This document shows, piece after piece, positions 32,063 through 44,700 of a stretch of DNA of 64,000 bases; the first letter of the stretch is position 1; every line of letters starts with the position of its first letter. The DNA is from Crithidia fasciculata. Its lineage: Eukaryota > Euglenozoa > Kinetoplastea > Trypanosomatida > Trypanosomatidae. The position numbers and the translations under genes are program-made. The notes under the pieces are model-generated. The model made no database searches. It worked only from the letters and a program-made list of their open reading frames with translations, and had not been told where the DNA came from. The stretch is taken from assembly GCA_000331325.2 (NCBI GenBank), contig CM003427.1, positions 958,501-1,022,500 on the forward strand, written 5' to 3'.

Positions 32063-33829
32063 ATGTCAGATGACGAGCGATCCCGCGTGCAGGTCTCCCT
32101 TCGTGTCCGACCGACGGGAAAGGGGGACCAGAAAAACTGCAAAATTGTCGCCCGAAAGGTGGATGAGTGCAACGTAGTCGTGGAGGACGAGAAAACCAAG
32201 CGTTCCTACCGCTTCGACCACGTGTTCAGTGGCGGGCAGGAGGAGGTGTTCGAGACGATCGGGCGGCCGATGGTGGAGGAGGCGTACAAGGGCTTCAACG
32301 TGTGCCTGTTCGCGTACGGGCAGACGGGCAGCGGCAAGACATACAGCCTGCTGGGCGACGTGGGAAACGAGGAGCGCGAGGGCGTGGCGCCGCGGTTCGT
32401 GCGGTGCCTGTTTGACGAGGCGCAGCGCATGGTGGACGAGGACGCGGACCTGACGATCCGCGTGTCGCTGTCGATGATCGAGGTGTACATGGAGAAGGTG
32501 CGCGACCTGCTGGCGCCGCGGCAGCGCGGGCAGGAGCCAGAGTCGCTGGAGATCCACGAGGACCCGCGGCGGCGCGTGTACGTGAAAGGCGCGAGCGTGC
32601 ACCAGGTGCTGAGCGCGGAGCGGATGATGGAGCTGCTGCGCGCCGGCAACGCGAACCGGCAGACGGCGGAGACAAAGATGAACGAAACGAGCTCGCGGTC
32701 GCATGCGATCATGCAGATCTCGCTCTCGCAGGAGTTCGAGTCTGTGGGGAAGAAGGACCTGGAGTGCGTTGTGTCGCTGGTTGACCTTGCGGGCAGCGAG
32801 CGGCAGACGAAGACGGAGTCGACGGGGCAGCAGTTTGAGGAGGCGAAGAAGATCAACCACTCGCTGCTGATGCTGGGCCGCGCGCTGAACTCGTTCAGTG
32901 AGCGCAAGGGCGGCGACGCGTTCATCTCGCTGCGGGAGTCGAAGCTGACGCGGCTGCTGTCGGAGAGCTTTGGCGGCAACAGCAAGACGTGGATGCTGGC
33001 GACGGTGTCGCCGACGGCCTTCAACCTGACGGAGTCCGTCTCCACGCTCGACTACGCGACCAACGCGATGGCCATCACCAACAAGGCCACCATCAACAGC
33101 GCGTTCAAGAGCCTCGAGTTGAAGGAGCTGAAGGCAGTGGTGGCGCAGCTGGAGAAACAGTTGGAGTCACTAGCGACGGTGAAAGACACGAAGGAGGTGA
33201 GCCTCGCTGGGCAGCGAGAGGAGCGGGATGCTCTGCGGCTGGCGGTGCAGACGGCCGGGTCGCAGGACGTGGCTGCCTCACGCTTGCAGGGTACTCTGCA
33301 GCACATTCAGCTGGGCAACATCGCGTTGCGGCGCCGCGTAGAGGCTGCGGAGCGGCAGCTTATCTGGCAGCTAGACAACAAAGCTTCTTTTCTCTTCTAC
33401 AAGGGACGGTGCGGTATCTCGCTCGGGAGTGTCCTGCGAGGCGAGCGCCGTGCTTTTCGTCTCGCGCTCACGGGCGAGAGCGGGTGCCGCACGACTGCCA
33501 CGCTGGACATTCACCTTTTTCCGGTTGGCAAGAGTGTTGCGGTGCGTAGCGACCCGATGGAGCTTGTGGGGCAAGACCTAAAGTTTTGTCTGCTCGTCGT
33601 CGGCGCCAATGGGATTCCAGCGCAGTTCCGGCGCCACACTTTCTGCAAGCTGTCGCTGCTGTTTGACCAGGATGACCGCTACTTCACGACGCGAACGGTG
33701 GAGGACACGACAGCCCCTCGGTGGGGCCTCGTAAAGCAGTTTGAGCTGTTGCAGCTGACGCCAGAGGTGATTAGCCACTTTAATACAAACAACCTCTTTA
33801 CATTTGAGGTGTTCGGCTTCACGACGTGA
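32063..33829 (+). CDS. kinesin, N-terminal motor (copy 2)
   Basis: Encodes 588 aa with the same plan as the preceding gene. Motor about residues 6-343: P-loop Lys92, switch I from Asn207, switch II from Asp241, all intact. The N-terminus (MSDDERSRVQVSLRVRPTGKG) is similar to but distinct from copy 1. After the motor a helical region (about 345-435, with ELKELKAVVAQLEKQLESL) likely forms a short coiled coil, followed by a beta-rich tail (about 445-588) unlike copy 1 in sequence but similar in layout. The two proteins probably share motor properties and differ in cargo or location (inference). The block 32198-33087 is the converted region. Confidence 0.93.
   Translation: MSDDERSRVQVSLRVRPTGKGDQKNCKIVARKVDECNVVVEDEKTKRSYRFDHVFSGGQEEVFETIGRPMVEEAYKGFNVCLFAYGQTGSGKTYSLLGDVGNEEREGVAPRFVRCLFDEAQRMVDEDADLTIRVSLSMIEVYMEKVRDLLAPRQRGQEPESLEIHEDPRRRVYVKGASVHQVLSAERMMELLRAGNANRQTAETKMNETSSRSHAIMQISLSQEFESVGKKDLECVVSLVDLAGSERQTKTESTGQQFEEAKKINHSLLMLGRALNSFSERKGGDAFISLRESKLTRLLSESFGGNSKTWMLATVSPTAFNLTESVSTLDYATNAMAITNKATINSAFKSLELKELKAVVAQLEKQLESLATVKDTKEVSLAGQREERDALRLAVQTAGSQDVAASRLQGTLQHIQLGNIALRRRVEAAERQLIWQLDNKASFLFYKGRCGISLGSVLRGERRAFRLALTGESGCRTTATLDIHLFPVGKSVAVRSDPMELVGQDLKFCLLVVGANGIPAQFRRHTFCKLSLLFDQDDRYFTTRTVEDTTAPRWGLVKQFELLQLTPEVISHFNTNNLFTFEVFGFTT
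32198..33087 (+). repeat. 890-bp motor block shared with the first kinesin gene (copy 2)
   Basis: Counterpart of 28690-29579. Differences at 32443, 32539 and 32593 are synonymous. Both boundaries fall inside the coding region. Confidence 0.93.
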
Positions 33830-36136
33830 GAGCATTGCGCGCGTTCACTGCTGTCCTCTTTGGTGGTGTCCAGCGTCGCTTTGTCGTCTCTCTCCACGCT
33901 TTATCACTCTGTAAAGCCTCTCTTCTACTTTGGCACGGGCACGCAACCACACGCCGTGGGCTTTATTGACTCGTGCGTGTCAGCCGATGTGCTTTTCGTC
34001 GTTGAAAAAAAGCTGAATGGTAAGGCAGAAGCGTTTCCGTGCCTGTGTGCGGCACCACATGTACACACATACACACATATACAAACAAACACACCACAAC
34101 TGCTGCTGTTTATTTTGGTTTGCTTTTTTCTCTTTATTTTATTATAGTAGCAGCGTTGACCTTTTTACTGGAAACAAACAAAAAAGGATAGGATACACGC
34201 AGAGAATCCCTCGAGCCGTTGCTCCACCCGCACGGTGTGGAGCGGCAAACGGTGAGTGGTGGTGCTCAGTGGTTCCTGTTGTGTGCGCCTCGCTTATGGA
34301 CCACCGGCACCGTTGGTGCGACGGAGGTCAAAAGCACATTCAAGAAAGAAAGAAAAAAAAAACGATGATTGGCTGACACCTTCGACACTAGACACCACTG
34401 CCGGAATACGCGGTCCAATGACGACTTTAAATGCGCTTTTTGTGGGCCCATAGTTTTGTCGCGCAGTTTGAGGATGCATCAAGTATGCAGCGTGGGCTTT
34501 TTTTGTTTTCTCCCAACCCATCGTTCTCCTCTTTCCTCCACCTCTTTTTCCCGAACTGTGAGACTCTTCTCTCCCCAATTTCATCTTGTCACGTTCACCG
34601 CGACACAATTTGACCCTCAAATGCGTAAACGTACATGTCTGAACGCACAGCCACTGCTGAAAAAAAAGGAAAAAAACCGTTACGCTTGACAACTCACTCT
34701 CTTTCGGTTGACAGTAAGAGGTGTGGGCGTGGTTCAAACCCCATCCTCTCTTTCTGTTCTTCCCTCACGACCAAAAAAGATACGTTGGCAACGTCGGATA
34801 CAAAAAAAGAGAACGAAAAATAGTGCGCAAACTTCATCCGGCACACTTTCTTACTCTTAATCCTTCTCCCTACTCATCGCTCTTTTCAAGTTGTAGGCAG
34901 AGTCGACCGACAGCAAAACAAAACTGCAAAAAAGTTTTTTATTCCTCTTGCCTACACAACAAGTGGTGTGTGGCACGGATTAAAGGCGTCGCATCGTTTT
35001 ATTTTTTTCCACAGCTCTCTTTTTTTCCTCTGCTGCCTCCACTGTGTGCGGACGCAGGTGTAGTCACGGTTGCCTCTACAGAATGCTTAAGAGAGGGACT
35101 TGTTTTTAGTGCATCTACCGCAGCAGCAGCAGCAGCTGAAAGGTTTTGTTTTTATTTTCTGATTGTGTGTGAACTGTGCCGATCATCTAAGCGTGTGGAC
35201 GCCTTCAAGTTTTTCACGACCACTTCAAGACGAAAAAAAAAAACCCACGAAAAGGAGGACGAAAGTGATTGTGTTGAAAGAGCTGCTTTTCCTTTTCAAT
35301 TTTTTTTTTAATTTCAAAAATTTCAACATTGTCATTTTCTCATTTTTCGTCGCCTCGTTTTTGCATCTCTCTTCTTCTTCTCTCTTTCTACCTCTGTAGT
35401 GTCGCTCTCTTCCCCCTTTTCTGCGGCGCTACACCTCAGCGCTGCGGTAGCGAAGGAAATCGTCTAACCTTTTTTTCCCCTTGGCTGTTTCTCTTTTGTA
35501 GTGTGCTCCCTTTCCATCGCCGTATCTCTCCGCTCTCTCTCCCTCTCTTGTGTTGTCGTCCCATCGCATCTTCTTGGCTCCCGCTGAGTGGCGGTGCGAG
35601 TGAGCGCGATAAGTTACTATCTTCCTTCTGCTTTCTTTTTTTTCCTCCTTTCTTTCTTTCTTTCTCTATTTGTACTTGTACGCGTGTTTTACGAAGCGTT
35701 TTTGTATATTACTACTCTTCTTTTTTTTTTTGTCTACTTTCATATATATTTCTATTTTGACTTTGCTTCTTCACGTCATTAACCTTTACAGAAAACAAAA
35801 CAAACGCGCTCTGCTTCTTTTTGTGCGGTTCGAATACATCTTTTAGAAGTTTTACCTGTCTTATTTCAAAAGCAGTAGAAGAAAAAAAAAAAAACAACAA
35901 CAACAAACAAACAAACAAGTAAACAAGGCAAACAACACTACATTAGACGCTGCGTTTGCAGTAGAGTAGAGGTGTTGCTTCTTTTTTCATTTTACGGTTC
36001 GACGCTGTGCCACTTTGTAACGATATTATAACAAGTACAGCGAAGACCCTCTTTCTTTCTGAAGATTTCCGTTTACATAGTTTTCCTGTCTTTCTGCTTC
36101 TTCACTTGCAAGCAGTTCGGAGAGCGCTTTTTCCTC
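33830..36136. other. intergenic 2.3 kb
   Basis: No supported gene. Strongly T/C-rich, with many T8-T10 runs between 34.9 and 35.8 kb and a CA-type repeat at about 34061-34099. A B-box-like GGTTCAAACC at about 34730 has no matching T stem and is not a tRNA. Polypyrimidine near 36050-36100 with GCAAGCAG probably provides the splice site of the phosphatase gene. Confidence 0.55.
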
Positions 36137-37423
36137 ATGCGGGCACACTCCTCAGTGCACCGGCACCGCCACATGCCGGAGCCGCAGTCGATGTCGGGAC
36201 ACTACGACCCTAGCAGGCGCTGGAGTCTGCGTTCCACGACGTCCCTGCACAGCCCACACTCTGAGCGACGCGTGCGGGCGGCGGCGCTCCTCTCCCACTT
36301 TGATGCCTCTGCGGACGATGCTCTTGCCGCTGGCGATGGCGGAGAGCAGCTCACGTCACGCCTGCGCTCCCTCGGTGCGGCGTACGACAGCGCAACGCCA
36401 TACGTGGCCGCCCCCAAGTCCGTGGCCCCACCGCCGCTGCTGACGGGGCAGACGCGCTCTCCCGGCTACGATGGAAACAGCAGCCGCTACCCGCCGTATG
36501 AGCGCCGCCGATCGAGTATTGGCTCCATCTCACCGCTCATCGCACCACCGCCACCGCCACCCCTCACGCCAGCAGGGCCGGGCCGCAGCAGCAGTCTTTC
36601 GGACGATGTCGCCCTTTACAGCCTAAGCGAACGGGCGACCACCACTCGCGCTGGCGTGTCCTCCCCGCATCCGGTGCGGCTCAGCGGGGCTGCGGGTGCC
36701 GGTGCGCCGTTGCGGTCCAAGTCGAGGAGCCACGCCAGCGCACCCGCTTCCACGTCCACAACAACCCCGCCACCGTGCACCTACCTCATCCCACCCCCGC
36801 AGGCAGAGGATGCGGGGAAGCTCGTTGTGGTGTTAGACCTGGACGAGACGCTTGTCTACAGCCGCGACGTCACCCTTTACGAGCGTCCTGGTGTGGCCCT
36901 GCTGCTCAAGACGTTGAAGGGGCGGTGCGAGCTAATTGTCTGGACCGCCGGCACCCGGGAATACGCGCTGGATGTGATCAAGGTGATTGACACCGTATGC
37001 GCTGTGCAGCACTGCATCTATCGCCACCCGATGTGGTGGACGGGCGATGCGGGGTGCGCGAAGGACCTGCGCCTGCTCGGGCGGCCGATGGATCGCGTCA
37101 TTCTCGTGGACAACACGCCCAGCGTCTTCAGCGCCAACCCGCGCAACTCGCTGCTTGTGTCGGACTTCATGGTGCCCTTTCCCCGTGCCTACAACGCACA
37201 CGAGAAGGCGCTCGCGACGCTTGCGGACATCTTCGACCACGTCTTCCGTCGCTTCCCACAGCCGTGTGTGAGCGACGTCTTGGCGAGCAAACGGATCACC
37301 CGGCAGCTCGTTTACCTTGAGCGCGGCAGCCCGCTGGAGCTGAACGTGTTGGCGGTGCGCAGCGCTGCGGAGGTGGGCTGGGCATCGACAACGCGTGCCT
37401 CCCGTCTTCGTTACTCACCCTAG
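36137..37423 (+). CDS. SCP1/FCP1-like (NIF family) HAD phosphatase
   Basis: Encodes 428 aa. Residues 1 to about 220 are Ser/Pro/Ala-rich and disordered. The catalytic domain follows: LDLDETLVYS with nucleophile Asp234 and Asp236 (DxDxT/V signature), WTAGTREYALDVIKVID, and RVILVDNTPSVFS as the third HAD motif, with a DHVF segment near the end. This family dephosphorylates Ser/Thr, including the Pol II C-terminal domain in other eukaryotes. Trypanosomatid Pol II lacks the canonical heptad repeat, so the substrate is unclear. The first ATG is used here; Met13 and Met19 are alternative starts. No transmembrane segment is visible, unlike nuclear-envelope members. Confidence 0.88.
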   Translation: MRAHSSVHRHRHMPEPQSMSGHYDPSRRWSLRSTTSLHSPHSERRVRAAALLSHFDASADDALAAGDGGEQLTSRLRSLGAAYDSATPYVAAPKSVAPPPLLTGQTRSPGYDGNSSRYPPYERRRSSIGSISPLIAPPPPPPLTPAGPGRSSSLSDDVALYSLSERATTTRAGVSSPHPVRLSGAAGAGAPLRSKSRSHASAPASTSTTTPPPCTYLIPPPQAEDAGKLVVVLDLDETLVYSRDVTLYERPGVALLLKTLKGRCELIVWTAGTREYALDVIKVIDTVCAVQHCIYRHPMWWTGDAGCAKDLRLLGRPMDRVILVDNTPSVFSANPRNSLLVSDFMVPFPRAYNAHEKALATLADIFDHVFRRFPQPCVSDVLASKRITRQLVYLERGSPLELNVLAVRSAAEVGWASTTRASRLRYSP

Positions 37424-39055
37424 TGCACCTCTGCCTGCACGTGCGCTAGGCTTCTCTCCTGCCTTTCCTGCCCTCTGTTATCAATTGTGAGAGAGGGCTC
37501 GTGTACAGTATTATTGCTGGTTGTTGTTCTTCTCTTCTTTCGCCGGCGGAGGAAGCAAAGGGACGAAACACGTATAACCTGTGTCTGTGTCGTCACCTGT
37601 GGGGAGCTACACGGCGCTCGTACCTTTGCTGAACTCTTGCGTGCACCTTCTTTCCTTTTTTCTCTCTTGCTCGAATTGGTGATTGTTGCGTTTTTCTTCC
37701 TTTACCGCCGCACTCTTCTACCTAGTTTATTCTAAGATCCTTGTTCCTCTTCTCCCCCCTTCTACAGTGTACGTTGAGTCTCCCCACTAGCCGGCGTCGA
37801 TCTTTGTCACTTATCAGTTTCCAGTGCTGCATTTCTATTCTATTTTTTTGTTTTCCAGTACACACACCGCCTTTCTTGCCCTTTTTTTCTCTTAAAAATA
37901 ACGCATCTGCGTACGTGTGTGTGTGACTGGCGAAGCACTCTGCTTTTCTATTTTTCTCCTATCATTTTTCGTTTGGTCTTGCACCCATTGCTTCTCCTCT
38001 CCCGTGGGCTCTTTTATTTCGTGGCGCAATAGTTGAGCTGGAGTGTCCATTTTTTCAGAACAGCGATTTCAAGTCGACTTCTTGGTATATCTTTTGGTTT
38101 AAGGAACGTCGCCTTACAAGTCGAGAAGTACGAAAAGGTGTTGGTATGAGTAGTTCAGCGTCCTTCGTGGAGGCTGGCACACAAGGATGAGAGCCGCATT
38201 TACTTGAAAACAGGTGGAGGCTTCCTCATTAAAAAAAAAAAAAAGCACAATGGTGACACTCTCTCTGTAAGTGACTGAATCACGCGTCTTGTTGATCTTC
38301 AGTCTGCCGTGCCTACGAGCACGACGGCACCGTTGCACACTAGAGCCACTTTGAACGCTGGCCACGGTTCTTTTTTTGGCATTGTGTCGATAGAAGCATG
38401 TCATGTTTTTCGTCGCTCCATCCTTTTTCCTTCCTCCTCTCCTCTCCTTCCTCATCCGTTGTGGATTCTGCACTTCGTTTTCCTCCACACTTTGCATTTC
38501 GCTCTTTCTTCAACTCCTCACGCCGTGTTTTGTAAAGACGTACACGTTACTGATTTACATCCCCCTCCTGCTTTGCGGTGACCTCCATACAACGTAGGCT
38601 CTCCTCGATTATACAATACACACCCACACACGAGGCAAGCACCGCACGTCACCTTCGAAACTGAATACGGAACGAAAAAAAAAAAACTCTGAATACAAGA
38701 TAGAGAAAACGCAATCAAACAAAGAAGAAGAACTAGTCTACACCCTCTGCTGTACGGCGACGCCAAACTGTCGCTCAAATTTGAAGCTCAAAGCAAAAAA
38801 AAAAATACAAGTGAAGGCTATCGTCACCGCTTTTCGATTCTTTTCTCTCGGTGCTTTGTAGATTTTTCTTCTCTCTGCCCCATCCACTCCTTTGTGTGGC
38901 TGCCGTGCACGATAGTAGACCACCTCCGGCTTTGCGTCGCAACCTGTGTGACTCCCTGTGCGTGTACACTTCGCCATTCACAATACAGAGAAGATACGAA
39001 TACACAGAGCCGACTCTACCCGGGGGAGAAAAAAGAAAGAAAGAAAGAAAGCATA
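37424..39055. other. intergenic 1.6 kb
   Basis: No supported gene. T/C-rich to about 38.5 kb, then a purine- and A-rich stretch (38.6-38.8 kb) before a pyrimidine tract near 38850-38900 that probably serves the acyltransferase gene. Confidence 0.55.
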
Positions 39056-40315
39056 ATGGCGAACGAAAAGCCGCGGACGGCCTATGGCGTGTCCATGCCA
39101 TACATGACGCATGGACGCCTCGAGGGCTATCTCCGCGTCCCCCTCGCAATGTGCCTGTGGTACCTCTTCTACTGCGGCACCGTCGCCCCGTTCCGCCAAC
39201 ACGCCGCAGCTGTTGCTCGCTGCCACACGAGCAGCTGCGTGGCGGCGGCCTCGTGGGGCTTTTTCACCTGGCTGCGTGTCTACCTCTGCGCCAACGGCGT
39301 CTTTCTGGTGACGCTCTTTCTCATGGAGAACATCCGCTGCCTCGTCGTTCCCGGTCCGATTCGGCTGTCACTGACAGACGACTACGTGGACGGCGACCCG
39401 CCCAAGGTGGACAAGATGGAAGCCTTTAAGTACGACACCCCGCTGAACACCTACGAGCGCATCAAGATCGGCTTCTTTGTCGTCACCGGCATCGTCTTTG
39501 TCCGCTTTCTCACCGCTATTGCCACCATCTTCCTCGGCCTCTTCAGCGCCAGCGTTGCCGGCTACTACGACCGCTACGCCCACCCGTGGTGGTTCGGCTT
39601 CTGGTCGCGCATGACGAAGCTGCTCGTCATCGTCGCGCTCTCCGTGCTCGGCCTGCACAACATCCAGTTCTACGGGAAGTTCGCGACGCGCAAGGAGTGC
39701 AAGTTTCTCATCTGCAACCACAGCTGCGTGACGGAGCTGATTCTGCTTTACGTCATGGCCGACTTCCCATCCTTCGTGTCGCGCCGCGAGAACTTGGACT
39801 TCGCTTTCATGGGCAACATCGTCAAGTTCAGCGAGAGCATCTTGGTCGACCGCGACGCCGCCACGTCCCGTGCGCAGACGCAGGCGGCGATCTTTGAGCG
39901 TGCGAAGGACCTGAACGCACCGCAGCTCATGATCTTCCCTGAAGGCACGACGTGCAACCAGCAAACTCTCTTCATGTTCAAGAAGGGCGTCTTTGCGCCG
40001 GGGGCACCGGTGCAGATGGTGTGCTTCGCCTTCCCCTACAAGCACTTCAACGCGGCGTGGACGGGAAGGGAGGTGGGTGGCAACAGCCTGTCGGACATCC
40101 TGCTGCGCCTGAGCTGTCAATTCGTGAACCGCGCCGAGGCACGTGCGCTGCCCGTTTACCACCCCACAGAGGCGGAGCAGCAGGACCCGATCCTCTACGC
40201 CGGGCACTGCCAGAAGATGATGGCGACGGTGCTGCACGAGAACGTGAGCGATGCGACGTACAACGACTACAAGGAGGCCAGTAGGCGTTACAAAGAGTCG
40301 CGGAAGCGCAAGTAA
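39056..40315 (+). CDS. lysophospholipid acyltransferase (LPLAT family, LPCAT-like)
   Basis: Encodes 419 aa from the ATG at 39056 (MANEKPRTAYGVS); the upstream extension is low-quality UTR sequence. Four hydrophobic segments precede the catalytic domain: near residues 25-45, 62-92, 135-170 and 188-206. Acyltransferase blocks: NHSCVTE (His222, Glu227), SILVDRDAATSR (block II, as in LPCAT-type enzymes), FPEGTTCNQQTLFMFKKG (block III) and an APGAPVQMVCFAF segment (block IV). It would transfer acyl chains to a lysophospholipid in the ER membrane. Block I reads HX4E where the family normally has HX4D, while the rest looks functional. The C-terminus ends ESRKRK, which could act as a basic retrieval signal (inference). 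Confidence 0.88.
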   Translation: MANEKPRTAYGVSMPYMTHGRLEGYLRVPLAMCLWYLFYCGTVAPFRQHAAAVARCHTSSCVAAASWGFFTWLRVYLCANGVFLVTLFLMENIRCLVVPGPIRLSLTDDYVDGDPPKVDKMEAFKYDTPLNTYERIKIGFFVVTGIVFVRFLTAIATIFLGLFSASVAGYYDRYAHPWWFGFWSRMTKLLVIVALSVLGLHNIQFYGKFATRKECKFLICNHSCVTELILLYVMADFPSFVSRRENLDFAFMGNIVKFSESILVDRDAATSRAQTQAAIFERAKDLNAPQLMIFPEGTTCNQQTLFMFKKGVFAPGAPVQMVCFAFPYKHFNAAWTGREVGGNSLSDILLRLSCQFVNRAEARALPVYHPTEAEQQDPILYAGHCQKMMATVLHENVSDATYNDYKEASRRYKESRKRK

Positions 40316-41777
40316 GCTCGAGAGCCAACCAGAGAATGCGCGGTCGATGTAATCTCCATAAGCCTCTTGTGCGAGCCCCTTCTTCTTCGTGTTCCCATGT
40401 TGTTGCTGGTGCAATGTCCTAGCAGTCTCGGGCACACAAGCAACAAGCAGCGGCGCCACACAAGAGGATCATCTCGCCACCCGCAAAGGCGCAGATCTAT
40501 TCGTTCCCTTTCCACGGACACCACCCACCCACACATACTTCGGCAAGGCCAACAGACCATGGTAAGCAGCGTAGGGGGCTTTCTGTTGATCTGCTTCTCC
40601 CTCTCTCTTTCTTTTCATTTCTTATCTTTCTTATTTTTGTTTTGCCTTATACCCCCCATCCTGCGTTTCCCGGCACCTGTCATGATGTGACACGGACAAA
40701 AAAAAAAAAACATTTGCTTTTTTGTTCGCTACGAAGAAAAAAGAAAAAAAAAGCACACGGCGTCGCTTTGGAGTTGCTTCCGAGGAAAGAGTCTGCGCAA
40801 CGCTCATTGCCGGGGCGATACTCGACAAAGAGGAAAGAAGTAGAAGGGAAAGACATCTAACCTTCTCTCTTTCTCTGTTTGGTATAATCCACTTTCTTAA
40901 CGTTTGTGCTTTCCGAAAAAAAAAAATGAAAAAAGATCATGGTACAAGGAAGAGGTGGGTGTCTTTTTTGGTATTTGAAGCCTTGAGAGTACCCTCATGC
41001 ACTTTTCAATAGAAGCTCGCGCCTTCGCGGCAGCAGCTCGTCTTCTCTTCCTTTCCAGTGTCACTTGTGCGGCCATCATTCTCGCTTTTTTTTTTTTTTT
41101 GATGCGCCGCAGCTGAAGGGCTTCTCTCTTCCTCTCTTTTTTTTCTTCTTTTTTTGCTTATACCTCTCTCATCATTCTTAGTTTGATTCACGCCCATTTC
41201 TCCTCTGCCTGTGTGTATCCGACACACACGCATCTGTGTCTCTCTCTCTTTCGGTGTTCTTGGTTTTTCTTGCGTTTTGTCACGTCCATGAAGTGGACAG
41301 GAAAAAGAAAAAAAGACAAATCACAATGAACGATGACGATGGCGTTTCCGCTTTCGCTTTCACGCACGTGAAGGTGCGACGACGGGAGATGGGCGTGCGT
41401 GGTGGCTTTTGCTACATGCGCTTTTCTGCCGTGCTCATCTGACGGTACGCGCTTCATGTCGGGGTGTCATTGGAAAGAAGGGGTGGCTGCTATGCTGCTC
41501 ATCCTTTTTTTTAGGAGCTCAGTAGCTGGGACGTCGCACGTTGCCTTTCGTGCCGCTCTGTGAAAGCGTACGGGCGATGTCCTGCGGGGACACTAAAAGA
41601 CACAAGTGTATCAGACTGCATTGCAGCGCGCTCCTCAGCCATGATCTCCCGCCTCTCTCTTCCTCTCTCTCTGTCTCGAACGCCTCTCTAAAGGAGGCAC
41701 AAATAGCCCGCTTGCATTTCTTCCAAAACAAAAGAAAAAAAGTATAGCACGGCGTCTGCTCGGTAGCAGGAGCGGTA
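40316..41777. other. intergenic 1.5 kb
   Basis: No supported gene. T/C-rich with several T/A homopolymers (for example T14 near 41087-41100). Splice signals for the 1407-aa gene are inferred from pyrimidine-rich DNA at about 41640-41690. Confidence 0.55.
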
Positions 41778-44700
41778 ATGATGGTCAGCACCGCCGACAC
41801 CGGCAGTTTGCTGACGAGCCGCGGGGACGACGGCGCCACCGCCGCAGCAATGAAGTCACCTCGGCAGGTGTTTCAGGAGCGCATCCACTCCCTCCTCGCC
41901 GCTCCGATGCCGCGCTGTCTGCAGTCCACTCTTCAGCAGGAAAACACACACGCCTCGCGGCACACATACAACGCATTACACCAATCCTTGAATAGCAGCC
42001 ATCGTTCCAAGTCGGCTTCTTCCACTCCAGAAGCGGCAACCAGAGCAGCGGTGGAAGTCAACAGATCGCGCAGAGAGGTGAGGGACCAGAGCGCAATGCA
42101 CCACGATGCCTCTCCCTCGCCGCCGCTGCCCATTTACGAGCAGCTTCTCCAAAAAGGACGCCTGCAGCAGGAGCACCGGGAAGAGCTCCGGCAGGCCGCG
42201 ATTGAGCGAGAGATGCGTGAGCTCCGTCCTGCGCCGCGTGTGCCGCCCTCAGCCGCGCCGTCCACGCTGCCACCAGAGGGCCAGCGGATCGAGGACAGGC
42301 TGCTGCGGCGTGCTCAAGAACGAGCGGCACAGGCCGCCGAAGCAGCGCGGCAGCGGCAGCAGCGGGAGGCAGAGGACGTGGCTGCCATCGCCACGTTTCA
42401 CCCGCGCATCTCCGCCCACGCGCGGGCCACCAAGGCACGTTACAAAGACGTGCAGACCGACCGGGCAGCGTGGCGGGCCGCACGCCTTGAGGAGCTGGCC
42501 CAGACCCGACGTGTGGCGGAGATGGAGGAGCTGCGGGAGGTGCAGCCGGGCCCGGTGATCAACCGCCACTCTGCGCGGCTGGCGGCGGAGCGCAAGGCGC
42601 GGGACGGCTTGACGGGTCTGCCAGCCTCCGAGGCTCTTGTCCTCACGGAGCACCGCCGGCGCCTGGCGCAGTGGCAGGCGGCCGAGGCGGAGCGGGAGGC
42701 ACGTGCGAGTGCGTCGCCCGCCATCACCCACCGCGCCGCGGCGATGCACCGTGCCGGGGAGGTGGGGACCCGCCTGCACGCCGAGAGCTACGACGCTGCG
42801 GTGCGACGCCTGCAACGGGAGGTGGCGTGGCGGGAGGCCAGCACGCCCTTCCAGCCGGAGGTCACAACGCTGGCCGCCGTTACCGCGCCTCGCTACCAGC
42901 GTGAAGGGAATGAGGCCACCTCGCACAGAGCGTCCTCTGCACTGCGGAGCCGCTCAGCACTACGCCGGTCCTCCTCCTCCTCCTTTCAACCAACCATCAA
43001 CGCCGTCAGCGCCGCAATTGCGGAGCGCCTGCCCGAGACCGCGATGGAACGTCTGTGCCGGCCCGTCGCCGTCCACTCCCTCTCCACCTACGCCGATCCG
43101 GAAAAAAGCGTTGATGTCTCGGCCGTAACGCCAGGGCAGCGGACACCGAGAGGCGCGGCATACGCACCATCACCGTCGTCCCAACTCTCCAGTGCCGCGA
43201 TGGCTTCACTGGATGCGTACGAGCGCCGGCGGCAGGCCCGTCTGGAGGCGCTGCGGCGGGAGCAGAGTGCGCAGGAGCTGCAGGAGTGCACCTTCCAGCC
43301 CAGCGTCAACACCCGGTCCGAGGCGATGGTCGCGGCGGCAGGAGAAAGCGGGAAGGCTGCGCAGCGCGGCCCCCGCGCGGTGGCGATGCGAAATGACGAG
43401 TGGCAGCAGCAGCGGGAGCGGCATGTGGAGACTATGAGGCAGTGGCAGGAGGAACGGGCGGCGGCGGCGGAGCTGGAGATCGACGAGGGCGACGCCCCTT
43501 TCCATCAGTCACGGCAGGTGACTCGCCTCGCTCTCGGCGACGACGACGCAGCAATTCTCGCGGCTGCCGGCCCGGTGCGGCCCCGCGATCGCGCCGCCTC
43601 GCTGCACGTGCTGCCCCCCTCCCCCACAGTAAACGCCGCCGCGGCCCCGCCATCCGCAACGGAGAGGGAAGGTGACGGCTCGTGGCAGGCTGTGCAGCCG
43701 AGCGGCTCCCCGCTGGTGCATGATGGCGCTTCCGGCTACACGTCGCACGGCGCAACCCGCAACGGCAGCGTGACGGAGTTGGCGAATGGCAGCGGCAATG
43801 CCTCTCTGTCGAATCACCGCCATCTGGAGCGGATGGCACTCCCTCGCGATGCCCGCGGCGTCCCCTTCGAGCCCTCACAGCCGAACTACGGGCAGGTGCT
43901 CAGCTTCGCCGAGGAGGAGGCGCGTGATCGCCGGCGGGCGGAGCAGCGTCAGCAGGCTGCACGGTCGCCCCGCACCCCTCGTGCCTCGGTAAGTACGCCG
44001 CGAACCACGGAGAAGCCACAAAGCCTCTCCTCCACCACTGCAAGCCGCACTGCGCCGGCAGCAGCAGCAGTAGCAGCCACGTCGAGTGCGACCCCCACGA
44101 AGCCCCGTCCCCTCTCCGCTGCGCAGCTGGCGCGGCTGGAGAAACTGGCGGCACCGAAGCGACAGGCGGAGCCGGCAGTGGAGCCGGTGCACACCCCGTA
44201 CATCAACCCCACATCTTCCCTGGGCGGCAGCTCCTCTGGCGTTATCTTTGACCGCCTCTATGCCTCGCAGAAGCAGCAGCAGCAGCCCAGCTCTCCGATG
44301 GAGGCCACCACGCCGCGCTCCTCCCCGACGCCGCGCAGCCGCTACGCCTCGCGGCACACGCCCGTCTCGGTGGCATCGACGCAGTCGCAAGAGATGCTGC
44401 TGCAGCGTCTCTCACAACCCAAGAAGCAAGCCGAGGCACACCGCGATGCGAGCGGAGTGGTGACCTACAACCCCTACGGCTCCGTCAAGCGCTACTACGG
44501 CGGCACTACGCCCATCACGGGTGCGACGGCGCCTGCCCCGGCGCCGGTGGTCGTCCGCGGCGGCAACCCGCGCATCCCGAACGTCACGTGGGACGCCGTG
44601 GACCGCCGTGCGCTGCCCCGCGCGGCACCCGCGGCATCCTCTGCTGCTGGCAACGGCACCGCCTGTGTGGAGTGCGGACACGCCCTGCCGCAGCAGACGG